Shown here piece after piece: positions 19,980 to 30,078 of a stretch of 64,000 nucleotides of DNA; positions within the stretch are counted from its first letter, which is position 1; each line of letters opens with the position of its first letter. The notes below the pieces were generated by a model, which saw nothing but the letters and a program-made list of their open reading frames with translations, searched no databases and had not been told where the DNA came from. A program made the position numbers and the translations under genes. The DNA comes from Polynucleobacter ibericus (lineage in GTDB: Bacteria > Pseudomonadota > Gammaproteobacteria > Burkholderiales > Burkholderiaceae), in the NCBI RefSeq assembly GCF_018687955.1, contig NZ_CP061309.1, forward strand, positions 1,720,007-1,784,006, read 5' to 3'.

Positions 19980-20888
19980 ATGTCATACACACTCACCGGA
20001 AAACTCGTAGTCGCGATCTCCTCGCGCGCCCTGTTTGATTTCGAAGAAGAAAATCGTATCTTCGAATCAACCGATGACAGTGCTTACATGAAATTGCAGC
20101 TTGAACGTTTGAGTGAAGCAGCCCAAAAAGGTGTTGCTTTCCCCTTGGTTAAAAAACTACTGGCTTTTAATGACGAAGGCGAACAACGCGTTGAAGTGGT
20201 GATTCTTTCCCGCAACGATCCTGTCAGTGGCTTGCGCGTCTTCCGCTCAGCCGAACATCATGGTTTGCATTTGGAGCGCGGTGTATTTACAAGAGGTCGC
20301 CCTCCTTATCATTATCTGCGCTCACTACATGCGAATCTATTCCTATCAGCAAATGAAGATGATGTCAGAGCAACGATTGATGCAGGCTTTCCTGCAGCTC
20401 GGGTATATCCAGAATCCAGCAAGACTGCTGAGTCTCATCCTAATGAAATCCGTATAGCATTTGACGGAGATGCAGTACTGTTCTCTGACGAAGCTGAACA
20501 AGTATTCCAGAAAAAAGGTCTTGAAGCTTTCGTAGATCATGAGAGTAAGAAGGTTGATATTCCCTTGCCTCCAGGGCCGTTCAAGCCGCTGTTAGAAGCG
20601 CTACATAGGCTACAGCGCTCTACCAGTGAAAACGGTATGCGTATTCGTACTGCACTAGTCACTGCACGCTCAGCGCCAGCACACGAACGTGCTATTCGAA
20701 CTCTAATGGCGTGGGGTATTGATGTAGATGAAGCAATGTTCTTAGGGGGTCTTTCGAAGAGTGAGTTCTTACGAGAGTTCGAGCCTGACTTTTTCTTTGA
20801 CGATCAAACAGGTCATTGCCAATCCGCCGCCTCTGTTGCACCCACTGGCCATGTTGTATCAGGTGTATCGAACAATCCTAAGAAATAA
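19980..20888 (+). CDS. 5'-nucleotidase (NT5C1-like family)
   Basis: Protein of 302 residues that matches the 5-nucleotidase family related to vertebrate cytosolic 5'-nucleotidase I, which dephosphorylates nucleoside monophosphates. Characteristic stretches are AISSRALFDFEEEN, the segment after VVILSRNDP, SAEHHGLHLERGVFTRG, and HAD-like acidic segments FDGDAVLFSDEAE and FFDDQTGHC. Start ATG lies 16 bases after the ilvA stop and queF follows after 3 bases, so the three genes are probably one operon. Preferred nucleotide is unknown. No signal peptide, so cytoplasmic. Confidence 0.85.
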   Translation: MSYTLTGKLVVAISSRALFDFEEENRIFESTDDSAYMKLQLERLSEAAQKGVAFPLVKKLLAFNDEGEQRVEVVILSRNDPVSGLRVFRSAEHHGLHLERGVFTRGRPPYHYLRSLHANLFLSANEDDVRATIDAGFPAARVYPESSKTAESHPNEIRIAFDGDAVLFSDEAEQVFQKKGLEAFVDHESKKVDIPLPPGPFKPLLEALHRLQRSTSENGMRIRTALVTARSAPAHERAIRTLMAWGIDVDEAMFLGGLSKSEFLREFEPDFFFDDQTGHCQSAASVAPTGHVVSGVSNNPKK

Positions 20889-20891
20889 TTC

Positions 20892-21719
20892 ATGGCAACG
20901 CTTCCACTCGGACAATCTTCACAATATCCAGATCAATACGATCCAGGCTTATTGTTTCCCATTCCAAGAACTGAGAACAGAAAAAAGCTTGGCCTCAAAG
21001 TGGAGCAAGCCTTACCGTTTGTAGGTGTAGATATTTGGAATGCCTTTGAACTCAGCTGGCTCAATCAAAAGGGTAAGCCGCAGATTGCTTTAGCTGAGTT
21101 TCAAATTCCAGCTGATTCACCGAACATGATCGAGTCCAAGTCATTCAAGCTCTACCTCAATAGCCTTAATAGCGCTCGATTTGGGGATGAGAATGAAGTA
21201 AAAGAGCGCCTCATTACAGACCTGTCAGCAGTAGCTGGTAGCAAGATCGCCACAAGAATTAATCCAACAGAATCTATTTCCAAAAAAGGAATGCAAGAGA
21301 TGGGTGGGATTTTGATGGATCGCCTGGATATTGAAGTTGATCCAAATCTACCCGCAGACCCAGACTTGCTGAGGGTGAATGAGTCTTTTGGTCCTATAGA
21401 GCAATGCCTTGTTTCACATCTCCTCAAATCGAATTGCCCAGTAACTGGCCAACCAGATTGGGCGAGTGTACAAATTCGCTATCAAGGCAGACCCATCCTA
21501 GAAGAAGGTTTATTGCGCTACCTGATAGGCTTTAGGAATCTTGGTGAGTTTCATGAGCATTGCGTTGAAACCATCTTTACTGATATCAAGCGTCAATGTA
21601 AACCAGAAAAGCTTTCTGTATATGCGCGCTACACACGACGCGGCGGCTTAGATATCAATCCATTCCGTACTGACTACAACTCTCCGTGGCCGGAAAACAT
21701 TCGGCACTCCAGGCAGTAA
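20892..21719 (+). CDS. queF: NADPH-dependent 7-cyano-7-deazaguanine reductase
   Basis: Reduces the nitrile preQ0 to the amine preQ1 in queuosine tRNA modification. The 275-residue product is of the long bimodular type found in E. coli (282 residues): a degenerate N-terminal half and a C-terminal half with the catalytic cysteine Cys182 in SNCPVTGQPDWA. The aspartate follows at the family spacing, and FHEHCVETIF holds the conserved substrate-binding region. Start is ATG three bases after the nucleotidase stop. A strong terminator follows. The other queuosine genes are not in the window. Confidence 0.96.
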   Translation: MATLPLGQSSQYPDQYDPGLLFPIPRTENRKKLGLKVEQALPFVGVDIWNAFELSWLNQKGKPQIALAEFQIPADSPNMIESKSFKLYLNSLNSARFGDENEVKERLITDLSAVAGSKIATRINPTESISKKGMQEMGGILMDRLDIEVDPNLPADPDLLRVNESFGPIEQCLVSHLLKSNCPVTGQPDWASVQIRYQGRPILEEGLLRYLIGFRNLGEFHEHCVETIFTDIKRQCKPEKLSVYARYTRRGGLDINPFRTDYNSPWPENIRHSRQ

Positions 21720-21740
21720 GAATTTAATCAGTAGGCGAAT

Positions 21741-21776
21741 AAAAACCCCTTGTAGGAAATCCTAGAAGGGGTTTTT
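21741..21776. terminator. intrinsic terminator between convergent queF and ssb
   Basis: Near-perfect hairpin AAAAACCCCTT...AAGGGGTTTTT with inner TAGGA/TCCTA pairing, A-run on the left and T-run on the right. It can serve queF (plus) and ssb (minus). Confidence 0.9.
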
Positions 21777-21794
21777 GCTATTTCTAAAACTACT

Positions 21795-22250
21795 TTAAAA
21801 CGGAATGTCGTCATCCATAGCGCCGAGTGACGCAGCATTAGAGGATGCTGGGGCAGATTGCTCAGCCGGCTTTGAGCGGCTGTAGCTTTCGCCACCATCA
21901 CCACTGCCACCAACTGGCTTACCGCCGAGCATTTGCATAGTTTCTGCAACGATCTCTGTGGAATACTTTTCTTGACCACTTGCGTCAGTCCATTTACGAG
22001 TACGCAAACGACCCTCAACATAAACTTGTGAGCCTTTTTTGAGGTACTGACCAGCGATTTCTGCAAGCTTGCCAAAGAATGCAACGCGGTGCCATTCTGT
22101 GGTTTCTTTCATTTCGCCAGTTTGTTTGTCCTTGTAGCGATCAGATGTTGCTACTGAAATATTTGTAACGGCGTCGCCACTTGGCATATAACGCGTTTCT
22201 GGATCACGTCCTACGTTACCTACGATGATGACCTTATTTACCGAAGCCAT
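21795..22250 (-). CDS. ssb: single-stranded DNA-binding protein
   Basis: Homotetrameric OB-fold protein that coats ssDNA in replication, repair and recombination. The 151-residue product has the OB fold in residues 1-110 ([51 protein letters not shown]), a flexible Gly/Ser/Ala linker, and the acidic tip MDDDIPF that recruits partner proteins. It lies downstream of an MFS transporter gene and close to uvrA, as in many proteobacteria where ssb and uvrA are neighbours; here the MFS gene separates them. Start is ATG at 22250. Confidence 0.97.
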   Translation of the reverse strand: MASVNKVIIVGNVGRDPETRYMPSGDAVTNISVATSDRYKDKQTGEMKETTEWHRVAFFGKLAEIAGQYLKKGSQVYVEGRLRTRKWTDASGQEKYSTEIVAETMQMLGGKPVGGSGDGGESYSRSKPAEQSAPASSNAASLGAMDDDIPF

Positions 22251-22331
22251 GTTGTCTCCCGAAGAAAAATACTACTGTTATTACTACTAAAAAATAAACT
22301 GCTCGCTTTAATTGAATGAATGAAGCTGCGG

Positions 22332-23516
22332 TTATGTCGTTGTGTCTACGGCCTTAGATTCTGTTGCTCTCGTTGGCATTTCGCCCATCGACCAAGCAAT
22401 TATAAGCCAGCAAACTAGGAGCACTGCGCCCATCACAAAGACCGATAAATCACCATGGCTATCCATCAAATAACCACCAATAACAGCCCCTGAGAACAGG
22501 CCAATCGACTGAGTGGTGTTGTAGACACCTAAGGCCGTACCTTTAGATTCCTTTGCAAAACGGGATACCAAAGAAGGCTGCAAAGCTTCGAGCAAGTTAA
22601 AGCCTACAAAATAAACAAGTAATGCCGTCGCAATCGTCATTACTGAATTCGCTTGTGTAAAGGTTAACTCTGCAATAAATAGCAGAACTATCGCAATTAA
22701 AAGTACTGTTTTTAACTGTTGTTTCTTTTCACCAAAAATCAGAACCGGCGCCATGAAGAAAAATGACAACAGCACTACAGGAAGATAAATTTCCCAATGC
22801 GATGAGAGTGGTAAACCTGCTTGTACCAGCAAACGCGGCACCACTAAGAACATCGCTACTTGAGTTGCGTGTAATACAAAAACACCCAGGTTTAAGCGCA
22901 TAAGCTCTGGGCGAAAGAAAACTTCTTTTAATGAAGCTTGTTGAACTTTTGCCTCTAGCTTGGTTGTCGGCAAAACGTAATAGGTCACGAACATAGCCAT
23001 TACGCCCAATACCGCTAGAACCATAAAAATTCCACTGAGGCTAATTGCACGATAGATCGGCGCCGCAATAACCAAAGATAAAGCAAAGGAAAGGGCAATG
23101 CTGCCACCAACCAAGGCCATGGCTCGGGTGCGAACCTGTTCCCGAGTTAAGTCGGCCACCCAGGCAGAGATAGCCGCTGAAACCGCCCCAGCACCCATAA
23201 TTCCGCGCCCGATGGCAATCCACAGCAAATCATCCTTGGCAGCGCAGATTAGGGCGCCGGCCACAAATAGCGACAATCCCCATAAAACAACCGGTTTACG
23301 CCCAATTCGGTCCGATAAACGGCCTAAGGGGATATAAAAACAGGCCTGCACAATATTGAAGATCCCGAGGGTCAAGCCCACCCATAGGGCATGTTCCCCG
23401 CCTGGCAAGCCACGCGCATGAATACTGAAGATGGGCAATAGCAAGAAGAGGCCCAGCATACGAAGGCCAAAGATGCCTGCTAAGGCCAGAGTGGAGCGAA
23501 GTTCAGAAGGATTCAT
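22332..23516 (-). CDS. MFS transporter, YajR-like
   Basis: Inner-membrane major facilitator of 394 residues with about twelve predicted helices. The motif A loop between helices 2 and 3 is present as GRLSDRIGRKPVV (about 62-74), and a second such loop is weaker. The opening LRSTLALAGIFGLRMLGLFLLLP and this gene position between uvrA and ssb match a conserved MFS gene of Burkholderiales. Substrate is unknown; drug or proton-coupled efflux is a family-level guess. It is divergent from uvrA with 37 bases between start codons, so the two promoters must be very close or overlap the coding ends. Confidence 0.85.
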   Translation of the reverse strand: MNPSELRSTLALAGIFGLRMLGLFLLLPIFSIHARGLPGGEHALWVGLTLGIFNIVQACFYIPLGRLSDRIGRKPVVLWGLSLFVAGALICAAKDDLLWIAIGRGIMGAGAVSAAISAWVADLTREQVRTRAMALVGGSIALSFALSLVIAAPIYRAISLSGIFMVLAVLGVMAMFVTYYVLPTTKLEAKVQQASLKEVFFRPELMRLNLGVFVLHATQVAMFLVVPRLLVQAGLPLSSHWEIYLPVVLLSFFFMAPVLIFGEKKQQLKTVLLIAIVLLFIAELTFTQANSVMTIATALLVYFVGFNLLEALQPSLVSRFAKESKGTALGVYNTTQSIGLFSGAVIGGYLMDSHGDLSVFVMGAVLLVCWLIIAWSMGEMPTRATESKAVDTTT

Positions 23517-23553
23517 GGGAAAGAGCTATATTAACAAGTTACGCTAAAAAATC

Positions 23554-26454
23554 ATGAATAACGAAATCAAGATCCGCGGTGCCCGCACCCACAACCTCAA
23601 AAACATCAATCTAGACATCCCTAGGGAGAAACTAGTTGTCCTTACTGGCTTATCGGGATCAGGCAAAAGCTCCTTGGCTTTTGACACTCTCTATGCAGAA
23701 GGTCAACGCCGCTATGTTGAATCTTTGTCAGCTTATGCCCGCCAGTTTTTGCAACTCATGGAAAAACCAGACGTCGATACGATTGAAGGACTTTCACCCG
23801 CAATCTCGATTGAGCAAAAAGCCACTAGTCATAATCCGCGCTCTACCGTTGGTACTGTTACAGAAATTCATGATTACTTACGCTTGTTATTCGCTCGCGC
23901 AGGAACGCCACACTGTCCAGATCACGACCTACCACTAGAAGCTCAAAGCGTTTCTCAAATGGTAGATACAGTGTTGTCAATGCCAGAAGATACGAAGCTC
24001 ATGATTCTGGCTCCAGTAGTCAGTGAGCGTAAAGGTGAATTCGTAGATCTCTTTCAAGACCTACAGGCACAAGGGTTTGTGCGCTTTCGCGTGCGCTCAG
24101 GTGGTGGCACAGCAAACGTAGCAAAAGCAGAAATTTTTGAAGTTGATCAATTACCAACCCTCAAGAAAAACGATAAGCATTCGATTGAAGTAGTAGTTGA
24201 TCGTATTAAAGTTCGTCCCGATATTCAGCAGCGTTTAGCGGAGTCTTTTGAAACAGCTCTGCGTCTAGCAGATGGCAAGGCCATGATTGTCGACATGGAT
24301 ACTGGCAAAGAGATGATCTTCTCTAGCAAGTTTGCTTGCCCAGTTTGCTCATACTCACTCCAAGAGCTAGAGCCCCGCCTCTTCTCCTTTAATAACCCAA
24401 TGGGAGCCTGCCCATCCTGCGATGGCCTAGGTCATCAGTCCTTCTTTGATCCTAAGCGTATCGTTGCTCACCCTGATTTATCGCTAGCGTCTGGTGCCAT
24501 TAAAGGCTGGGATCGTCGTAATCAGTTCTATTTCAAATTGCTTCAGACCCTTGCTAAGCATGGCGGTTTTGATGTGGAGAAGCCATTTGAAACCCTCAAT
24601 AAGAAACAACAAGATTTGATTCTCCTGGGCTCTGGAGATGTCACTATTCCATTTGAGTACATCAATGAACGCGGCAAGAATAGTATTCGTGAGCATGCGT
24701 TCGAGGGCATTGTTGCTAACTTTGAGAGACGCTATCGCGAAACAGATTCCATGACGGTTCGCGAAGAACTATCGCGCTATCAAAATGTACAAACCTGTCC
24801 TGAATGTAATGGTAGCCGCTTGCGCAAAGAGGCTCGCTTTGTCAAGGTGGGTGAGAAAAAGCAATCCCGTGCAATTTACGAGATCAGCGCTCTCCCTCTA
24901 AAAGAAGCAAAAGACTATTTCGAGGCGCTCGAACTCAAAGGCGCCAAGCGAGAAATTGCCGACAAAATTGTTAAAGAAATTAGTGCTCGTCTGCGCTTCT
25001 TAAACGACGTGGGTCTGGACTACCTTTCTCTGGAGCGCAGTGCTGACACCTTATCGGGTGGCGAAGCTCAGCGTATCCGCCTAGCGAGCCAGATTGGTTC
25101 AGGCTTAACTGGTGTTATGTACGTCCTAGATGAACCGTCTATTGGCTTACATCAGCGTGATAACGATCGCCTGATCGGCACTCTAAAACACTTGCGCGAT
25201 TTAGGTAATAGCGTTTTAGTGGTTGAGCATGATGAGGATATGATTCGTGCCTCTGACTGGGTGATTGATATCGGCCCTGGTGCCGGTATTCATGGTGGGG
25301 AAGTAGTTGCTCAAGGTACCCCAGCTGAAGTAGAAGCTAATCCTAACTCTTTAACCGGTGCTTACCTTGCCGGTCGTGAAGCGATTGCCGTTCCAGAAAA
25401 ACGCATCCCAGTAAATGATCGCTTTTTAGAGATCATTGGCGCACGCGGCAACAACTTGCAATCTGTACATGCAAAGATTCCGGTTGGCTTATTAACCTGC
25501 GTTACTGGTGTATCGGGTTCTGGTAAATCCACTTTAATTAATGACACCCTGCATCACGCGGTAGCACAGCATCTGTATGGCTCTAATGCAGAACCTGCAG
25601 CGCATGATGCGATTAAGGGCTTAGAGCATTTTGACAAAGTAATTAGCGTTGACCAATCCCCCATTGGCAGAACGCCGCGTTCGAACCCGGCTACCTACAC
25701 CGGTCTATTCACGCCAATTAGAGAGCTCTTTGCTGGCGTTCCAGCATCACGTGAACGAGGTTATGAAGCTGGTCGCTTCTCCTTTAACGTCAAAGGCGGT
25801 CGCTGCGACTCTTGTGAAGGTGATGGCGTTCTCAAAGTAGAAATGCACTTCTTGCCGGATGTATATGTACCTTGTGATGTTTGTCACGGCAAGCGCTATA
25901 ACCGCGAGACATTAGATATTCGCTACAAAGGTAAAAATATTCATGAAGTACTTTCGATGACCATCGAACAAGCCCATGAATTCTTTGAAGCGGTTCCTGT
26001 TGTTAAGCGCAAACTCAAAACATTACTTGATGTCGGTTTGGGTTATGTGAAGCTTGGCCAGAGCGCTACCACCCTTTCTGGTGGCGAAGCACAACGCGTC
26101 AAACTATCGCTAGAACTCTCTAAGCGTGATACTGGCAGAACCTTATACATCCTAGATGAACCGACTACTGGCCTGCACTTCCATGACATTCAGCTGTTAT
26201 TGACAGTAATTCAAACCCTCAAAAAACAGGGTAATACGATTGTCATCATTGAGCACAATCTTGATGTGATTAAGACGGCTGATTGGATTATTGATTTAGG
26301 ACCCAAAGGCGGCGCTGGTGGTGGACAGATTATTGCTACTGGCACACCAGAAGAAGTAGCTAAAAATGAACTGAGCTTTACAGGTCACTATCTAGCCCCA
26401 TTGTTGACTCGCAAAGCCCCAACTCCTGCGGCTGCCAAAAAGAAAGCTAAGTAA
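23554..26454 (+). CDS. uvrA: excinuclease ABC subunit A
   Basis: Damage-recognition ATPase of nucleotide excision repair, acting as a dimer with UvrB. The 966-residue protein has two ABC-type ATPase modules: Walker [13 protein letters not shown] near 32 and [13 protein letters not shown] near 652, with signatures [14 protein letters not shown] near 498 and [14 protein letters not shown] near 841. Zinc fingers are seen around CPVCSYSLQ...CPSCDGLG and CDSCEGDG...CDVCHGKRY. Length is usual (E. coli 940), with a short Ala/Lys-rich tail. Start is ATG. No LexA-box-like palindrome is evident in the 37-base upstream gap, so SOS control is not supported from this sequence. Confidence 0.98.
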   Translation: MNNEIKIRGARTHNLKNINLDIPREKLVVLTGLSGSGKSSLAFDTLYAEGQRRYVESLSAYARQFLQLMEKPDVDTIEGLSPAISIEQKATSHNPRSTVGTVTEIHDYLRLLFARAGTPHCPDHDLPLEAQSVSQMVDTVLSMPEDTKLMILAPVVSERKGEFVDLFQDLQAQGFVRFRVRSGGGTANVAKAEIFEVDQLPTLKKNDKHSIEVVVDRIKVRPDIQQRLAESFETALRLADGKAMIVDMDTGKEMIFSSKFACPVCSYSLQELEPRLFSFNNPMGACPSCDGLGHQSFFDPKRIVAHPDLSLASGAIKGWDRRNQFYFKLLQTLAKHGGFDVEKPFETLNKKQQDLILLGSGDVTIPFEYINERGKNSIREHAFEGIVANFERRYRETDSMTVREELSRYQNVQTCPECNGSRLRKEARFVKVGEKKQSRAIYEISALPLKEAKDYFEALELKGAKREIADKIVKEISARLRFLNDVGLDYLSLERSADTLSGGEAQRIRLASQIGSGLTGVMYVLDEPSIGLHQRDNDRLIGTLKHLRDLGNSVLVVEHDEDMIRASDWVIDIGPGAGIHGGEVVAQGTPAEVEANPNSLTGAYLAGREAIAVPEKRIPVNDRFLEIIGARGNNLQSVHAKIPVGLLTCVTGVSGSGKSTLINDTLHHAVAQHLYGSNAEPAAHDAIKGLEHFDKVISVDQSPIGRTPRSNPATYTGLFTPIRELFAGVPASRERGYEAGRFSFNVKGGRCDSCEGDGVLKVEMHFLPDVYVPCDVCHGKRYNRETLDIRYKGKNIHEVLSMTIEQAHEFFEAVPVVKRKLKTLLDVGLGYVKLGQSATTLSGGEAQRVKLSLELSKRDTGRTLYILDEPTTGLHFHDIQLLLTVIQTLKKQGNTIVIIEHNLDVIKTADWIIDLGPKGGAGGGQIIATGTPEEVAKNELSFTGHYLAPLLTRKAPTPAAAKKKAK

Positions 26455-26488
26455 ATCTATCAATGCTTGCAGTGCTATTGAACTGATC

Positions 26489-28471
26489 TCAGAGCAATTT
26501 AGCTTCAGCTAAATCGGTTGCCTCTGAATTACCTGAGATCACCAAAATGTCATTCGCCTCGAGTCGTAGATCGGGCCTGGGATCTAACTTCACATAATCT
26601 GCGTTTTGAGCTTTACGACGTACCGCCTGAACATTTACACCATCAATATCCAGATCAAGCTCACCCAAAGTTTTACCAATTGCTTGAGAGTTCGGCAGCA
26701 GCGTTATGGCATGCAAACGCCAAGATTCATTTGAGCCAAAGTCATCATCTGCCGATCCACGGAAATAGCCCCTCAGTAAGCTGTAACGCTCTTCACGCGC
26801 TGTAGTGATACGTCGCACTACCTTACGCATTGGCACACCCATGATCAGCAAAACATGGGAAGCGATCATCAAACTACCTTCAATCAATTCAGGAACCACC
26901 TCAGTCGCACCAGCTGCTTGCAACTTGGCAATATCCGCATCATCTCTAGTACGTACCAACACAGTCATGCCTGGACGTAAGTGCTCAACCTGACGAAGAA
27001 CTCGCATGCTGGCAGCAGTATCAGCATAGGTAATCACTACCGCTTTTGCTCTTGACAGACCCGCAGCTGTCAAATAATTTTCACGACTCGCATCGCCATA
27101 AACTACGTTATCACCAGCAGCGGCTGCCTCTTTGACGCGATCCGGATCTAAATCCAAAGCGATGTACGGAATTTTTTCTTGATCAAGCATACGCGCCAAA
27201 CTTTGACCAGAACGACCAAAGCCACAAATAATTACGTGGTTTTCATTACGAACACTTTTGGAGGCAACGCGAGTTAATGCGAGTGACTGTAATAACCACT
27301 CGTTACTAGAAAAACGCATTGCAATACGATCGCTGTATTCAATGAGAAATGGTGCGCAGAACATGGAGATCAACATTGCCGCCAATACCGCCTGACTCAA
27401 GGTAGGGTCAATCAAATCCAAACCATCAATTTGGTTTAACAACACAAAACCAAATTCACCCGCCTGAGCTAAGCACAAGCCAGTTCTAATGGAGATACCG
27501 GGGCTTGAGCCAAAAGCCCGTGATAGCAGGGCAATCAGGCCAAACTTAAAGATGAGTGGGCCAATTAGGAGCGCTACAACAAGTACCCACTGCTCACGAA
27601 TGACATTGAAATCCAGCAACATACCAATCGTAATAAAGAACAACCCTAGCAAAACATCTCGGAAAGGTTTGACATCCTCTTCCACTTGATGACGATATGG
27701 CGTTTCTGAAATCAACATGCCCGCCAAAAACGCACCGAGGGCCAGTGATAAACCAAAGTGCTCAGTAAGTCCTGCCATGCCCAACACAATCAACAAGAGA
27801 TTGAGCATGAATAATTCTTGTGAACGCAACTTAGCAACTAATCTAAACCAATGACTCATCAAGCTTTGGCCAATGAAGAAAATTAGCACTAAAGCCACGG
27901 TGATTTTGATAGATGCTGCTGTCAGTGCAACAAATAAGTCGGAAGGATTTTTTCCGAGTGATGGCAATAAGATCAACAGGAAGACCACAGCTAAATCCTG
28001 GAATAGCAAAATACCAACCACATTGCGCCCATGCTCAGTTTCTAATTCAGCGCGATCGGAAATCAGCTTAGTGACAATCGCTGTGGATGACATGGCCAGC
28101 GCACCACCCAGTGCAATGGCAGCCTGCCAAGAAATAGGATAAATCCAGCTCATCAATAGACTTGCCGGGACTGCCAGCAACATGGTCAAAATGACTTGAC
28201 TACCGCCCAGACCAAATACGATGGACCGCATCGCCCGTAGCTTATGGAGATTAAATTCCAGCCCGATTGAGAACATCAAGAAAACTACGCCAAATTCGGC
28301 CAAATACTTCACCGTAGCTGAATCATTAGCCAAGCCTAGGGCATGTGGGCCAATCAGTACGCCAATGGCCAAATAGCCCAAAATAGGGGGTAATCCAAAA
28401 TAGCGGAAAATAACCACTCCGGCCACACCCGAGGCCAGGAGAATGAGGGTTAATTGAAGGACTGACGGCAT
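26489..28471 (-). CDS. Kef-type monovalent cation/proton antiporter
   Basis: CPA2-family membrane protein of 660 residues. About twelve helices fill residues 1-385, with the conserved LPPILGYLAIGVLIGP near the start and GLSLALGAFLAGMLISET. A Rossmann-type RCK/TrkA-N domain follows (HVIICGFGRSGQSLARML, about 415-530), then a TrkA-C domain in the last 85 residues. This matches YbaL/KefB/KefC-type potassium efflux systems. No KefF/KefG-type ancillary gene is adjacent. The start codon is only 11 bases from the divergent kdsD start, so promoters must lie inside the coding ends. Ion specificity cannot be read from sequence. Confidence 0.88.
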   Translation of the reverse strand: MPSVLQLTLILLASGVAGVVIFRYFGLPPILGYLAIGVLIGPHALGLANDSATVKYLAEFGVVFLMFSIGLEFNLHKLRAMRSIVFGLGGSQVILTMLLAVPASLLMSWIYPISWQAAIALGGALAMSSTAIVTKLISDRAELETEHGRNVVGILLFQDLAVVFLLILLPSLGKNPSDLFVALTAASIKITVALVLIFFIGQSLMSHWFRLVAKLRSQELFMLNLLLIVLGMAGLTEHFGLSLALGAFLAGMLISETPYRHQVEEDVKPFRDVLLGLFFITIGMLLDFNVIREQWVLVVALLIGPLIFKFGLIALLSRAFGSSPGISIRTGLCLAQAGEFGFVLLNQIDGLDLIDPTLSQAVLAAMLISMFCAPFLIEYSDRIAMRFSSNEWLLQSLALTRVASKSVRNENHVIICGFGRSGQSLARMLDQEKIPYIALDLDPDRVKEAAAAGDNVVYGDASRENYLTAAGLSRAKAVVITYADTAASMRVLRQVEHLRPGMTVLVRTRDDADIAKLQAAGATEVVPELIEGSLMIASHVLLIMGVPMRKVVRRITTAREERYSLLRGYFRGSADDDFGSNESWRLHAITLLPNSQAIGKTLGELDLDIDGVNVQAVRRKAQNADYVKLDPRPDLRLEANDILVISGNSEATDLAEAKLL

Positions 28472-28482
28472 ATACTTACTCG

Positions 28483-29475
28483 ATGATAGCTAAGACTCGT
28501 GAACGTACCCTAAAGCTTGCGCGCGACACCCTCACTATTGAGGCTGCTGCACTGCAAACCATGCGCGATCGCCTAGAGGGCGCCAATGCGGATGCCCTTG
28601 TCCTGGCAGTTGAGCTTTTACATGGCTGCAAAGGCAGAATCGTGGTTTCTGGAATCGGCAAATCAGGTCATATTGCCCGCAAAATTGCCGCTACCTTTGC
28701 CTCTACTGGCTCCCCAGCCTTTTTTGTTCACCCCGCTGAAGCCAGCCATGGTGACTTAGGCATGGTTACCAGAGATGATGTTTTTGTGGCACTCTCAAAC
28801 TCTGGTGAGACAGACGAACTACTTACCATCGTGCCAATTGTGAAGCGCACTGGCGCAAAACTCATTGCTCTAACTGGTGCCCCGAATTCCTCTCTTGCCA
28901 AATTAGCAGATGCACATCTAGATACCAGTGTTGAAAAAGAGGCCTGCCCTTTAAATCTTGCACCGACTACCAGCACTACTGCAGCGCTCGCTATGGGGGA
29001 TGCATTAGCTGTTGCCTTACTGGACACAAGAGGTTTTGAAGCTGAAGACTTTATTCGCTCCCATCCTGGTGGCAGACTAGGTCGCAAACAACTCATGCAT
29101 GTGAGCGAAGTTATGCGCAGTCTTGCAGACACACCAAAAATCTCTATTGATGCGTCTCTACAAGATGCTCTGCTAGAGATGACATCAAAGCGTATGGGTA
29201 TGGTGGTAATCCTAGATACCAACCAAAAAGTGTTTGGTATTTTGACTGATGGCGACTTACGTCGTCTTCTAGAAAAGACTACCAATCTTGACGGCATCAA
29301 ACTTTCGAGCGCGACTACTGCTGACCCACGTACCATTACTGGAGAACTGCTTGCTGAAGAGGCGATTGAGATGATGGAGAAACATCGCATCAATCATCTG
29401 GTGGTTACGGATAACAAAGGTCATTTATTGGGCGCATTAAATCTGCACGATTTATTTGCAGCCAAAGTCATTTAA
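28483..29475 (+). CDS. kdsD: arabinose-5-phosphate isomerase
   Basis: Converts ribulose 5-phosphate to arabinose 5-phosphate, the first committed step to Kdo for LPS. The 330-residue protein has an N-terminal SIS domain (GIGKSGHIARKIAATFASTG, ALSNSGETDELL, ACPLNLAPTTSTTAALAMGD, SHPGGRLGRK) and two C-terminal CBS domains. Length is the same as E. coli KdsD (328). It heads the plus-strand kdsD-kdsC-lptC-lptA-lptB series. The 11-base gap to the divergent antiporter start means its promoter probably overlaps that gene's 5' end. Confidence 0.96.
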   Translation: MIAKTRERTLKLARDTLTIEAAALQTMRDRLEGANADALVLAVELLHGCKGRIVVSGIGKSGHIARKIAATFASTGSPAFFVHPAEASHGDLGMVTRDDVFVALSNSGETDELLTIVPIVKRTGAKLIALTGAPNSSLAKLADAHLDTSVEKEACPLNLAPTTSTTAALAMGDALAVALLDTRGFEAEDFIRSHPGGRLGRKQLMHVSEVMRSLADTPKISIDASLQDALLEMTSKRMGMVVILDTNQKVFGILTDGDLRRLLEKTTNLDGIKLSSATTADPRTITGELLAEEAIEMMEKHRINHLVVTDNKGHLLGALNLHDLFAAKVI

Positions 29476-29502
29476 TTTCTTTAGTAATCGAGCATCCCTT
29501 TT

Positions 29503-30075
29503 ATGCCTAGCGCCTTTAATACCCACAATACCAATCCCCTTGCTCAATATCCACAAGCCTGGGAGCGCGCAGGTCATGTGAAGCTCTTGGTACTGGATGT
29601 CGATGGTGTTCTAACCAATGGTCAGGTATGGATTGGTGCTGACGGCAAAGAATCTTTGAAAGCGTTTGATATTCAAGATGGATTGGGCATCAAATTATTA
29701 GAACAGTGTGGAATACCGACTGCCATCATTACCGGCAGAAATTCCAAAATGGTTTTAGCGCGTTGCGAAGAACTTGGCATTAAACATGTTCATATGGGTG
29801 TAGAAAATAAAGCCATTGCATTAGAAGAGGTGCTTAAGTCGCTCAGACTTACTCAGGCAGATTGTGCGGTCATGGGGGATGATTGGCCCGATATGCAAAT
29901 GATGAAAAATGCAGGCTTACGTATTTGCCCTGCCCAAGGCCATGAGGCTGTTAAAGAATTTGCACATTTAGTAACAATCCGTAGCGGCGGTAACAGTGCA
30001 GTTCGCGAAGTATGTGATTTGATTCTGAAGGCCCAAAATCTTTACGAAGGTTTACTCAATAAGGCTCGCAGCTAA
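29503..30075 (+). CDS. kdsC: 3-deoxy-D-manno-octulosonate 8-phosphate phosphatase
   Basis: HAD-family phosphatase that releases Kdo from Kdo-8-phosphate. The 190-residue product has motif I LLVLDVDGVLTNG, the Lys/Thr region with AIITGRNSKMV, and the terminal motif VMGDDWPDMQMM. It lacks a cap domain, as is usual for this tetrameric class C0 enzyme. Start is ATG 27 bases after the kdsD stop; lptC follows after 3 bases. Gene order equals that of most Gram-negative Kdo/LPS transport clusters. Confidence 0.95.
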   Translation: MPSAFNTHNTNPLAQYPQAWERAGHVKLLVLDVDGVLTNGQVWIGADGKESLKAFDIQDGLGIKLLEQCGIPTAIITGRNSKMVLARCEELGIKHVHMGVENKAIALEEVLKSLRLTQADCAVMGDDWPDMQMMKNAGLRICPAQGHEAVKEFAHLVTIRSGGNSAVREVCDLILKAQNLYEGLLNKARS

Positions 30076-30078
30076 GCA

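Noticed and set aside
23517-23553. LexA-controlled promoter for uvrA
   Set aside because: No CTGT-N8-ACAG-like palindrome is present in the short gap before uvrA.
28728-29393. A 221-codon open frame on the minus strand inside kdsD
   Set aside because: It is antisense to a clearly conserved SIS/CBS enzyme, is rich in Ser/Arg/Val as expected for a shadow frame, and has no ribosome binding site or recognisable domain.
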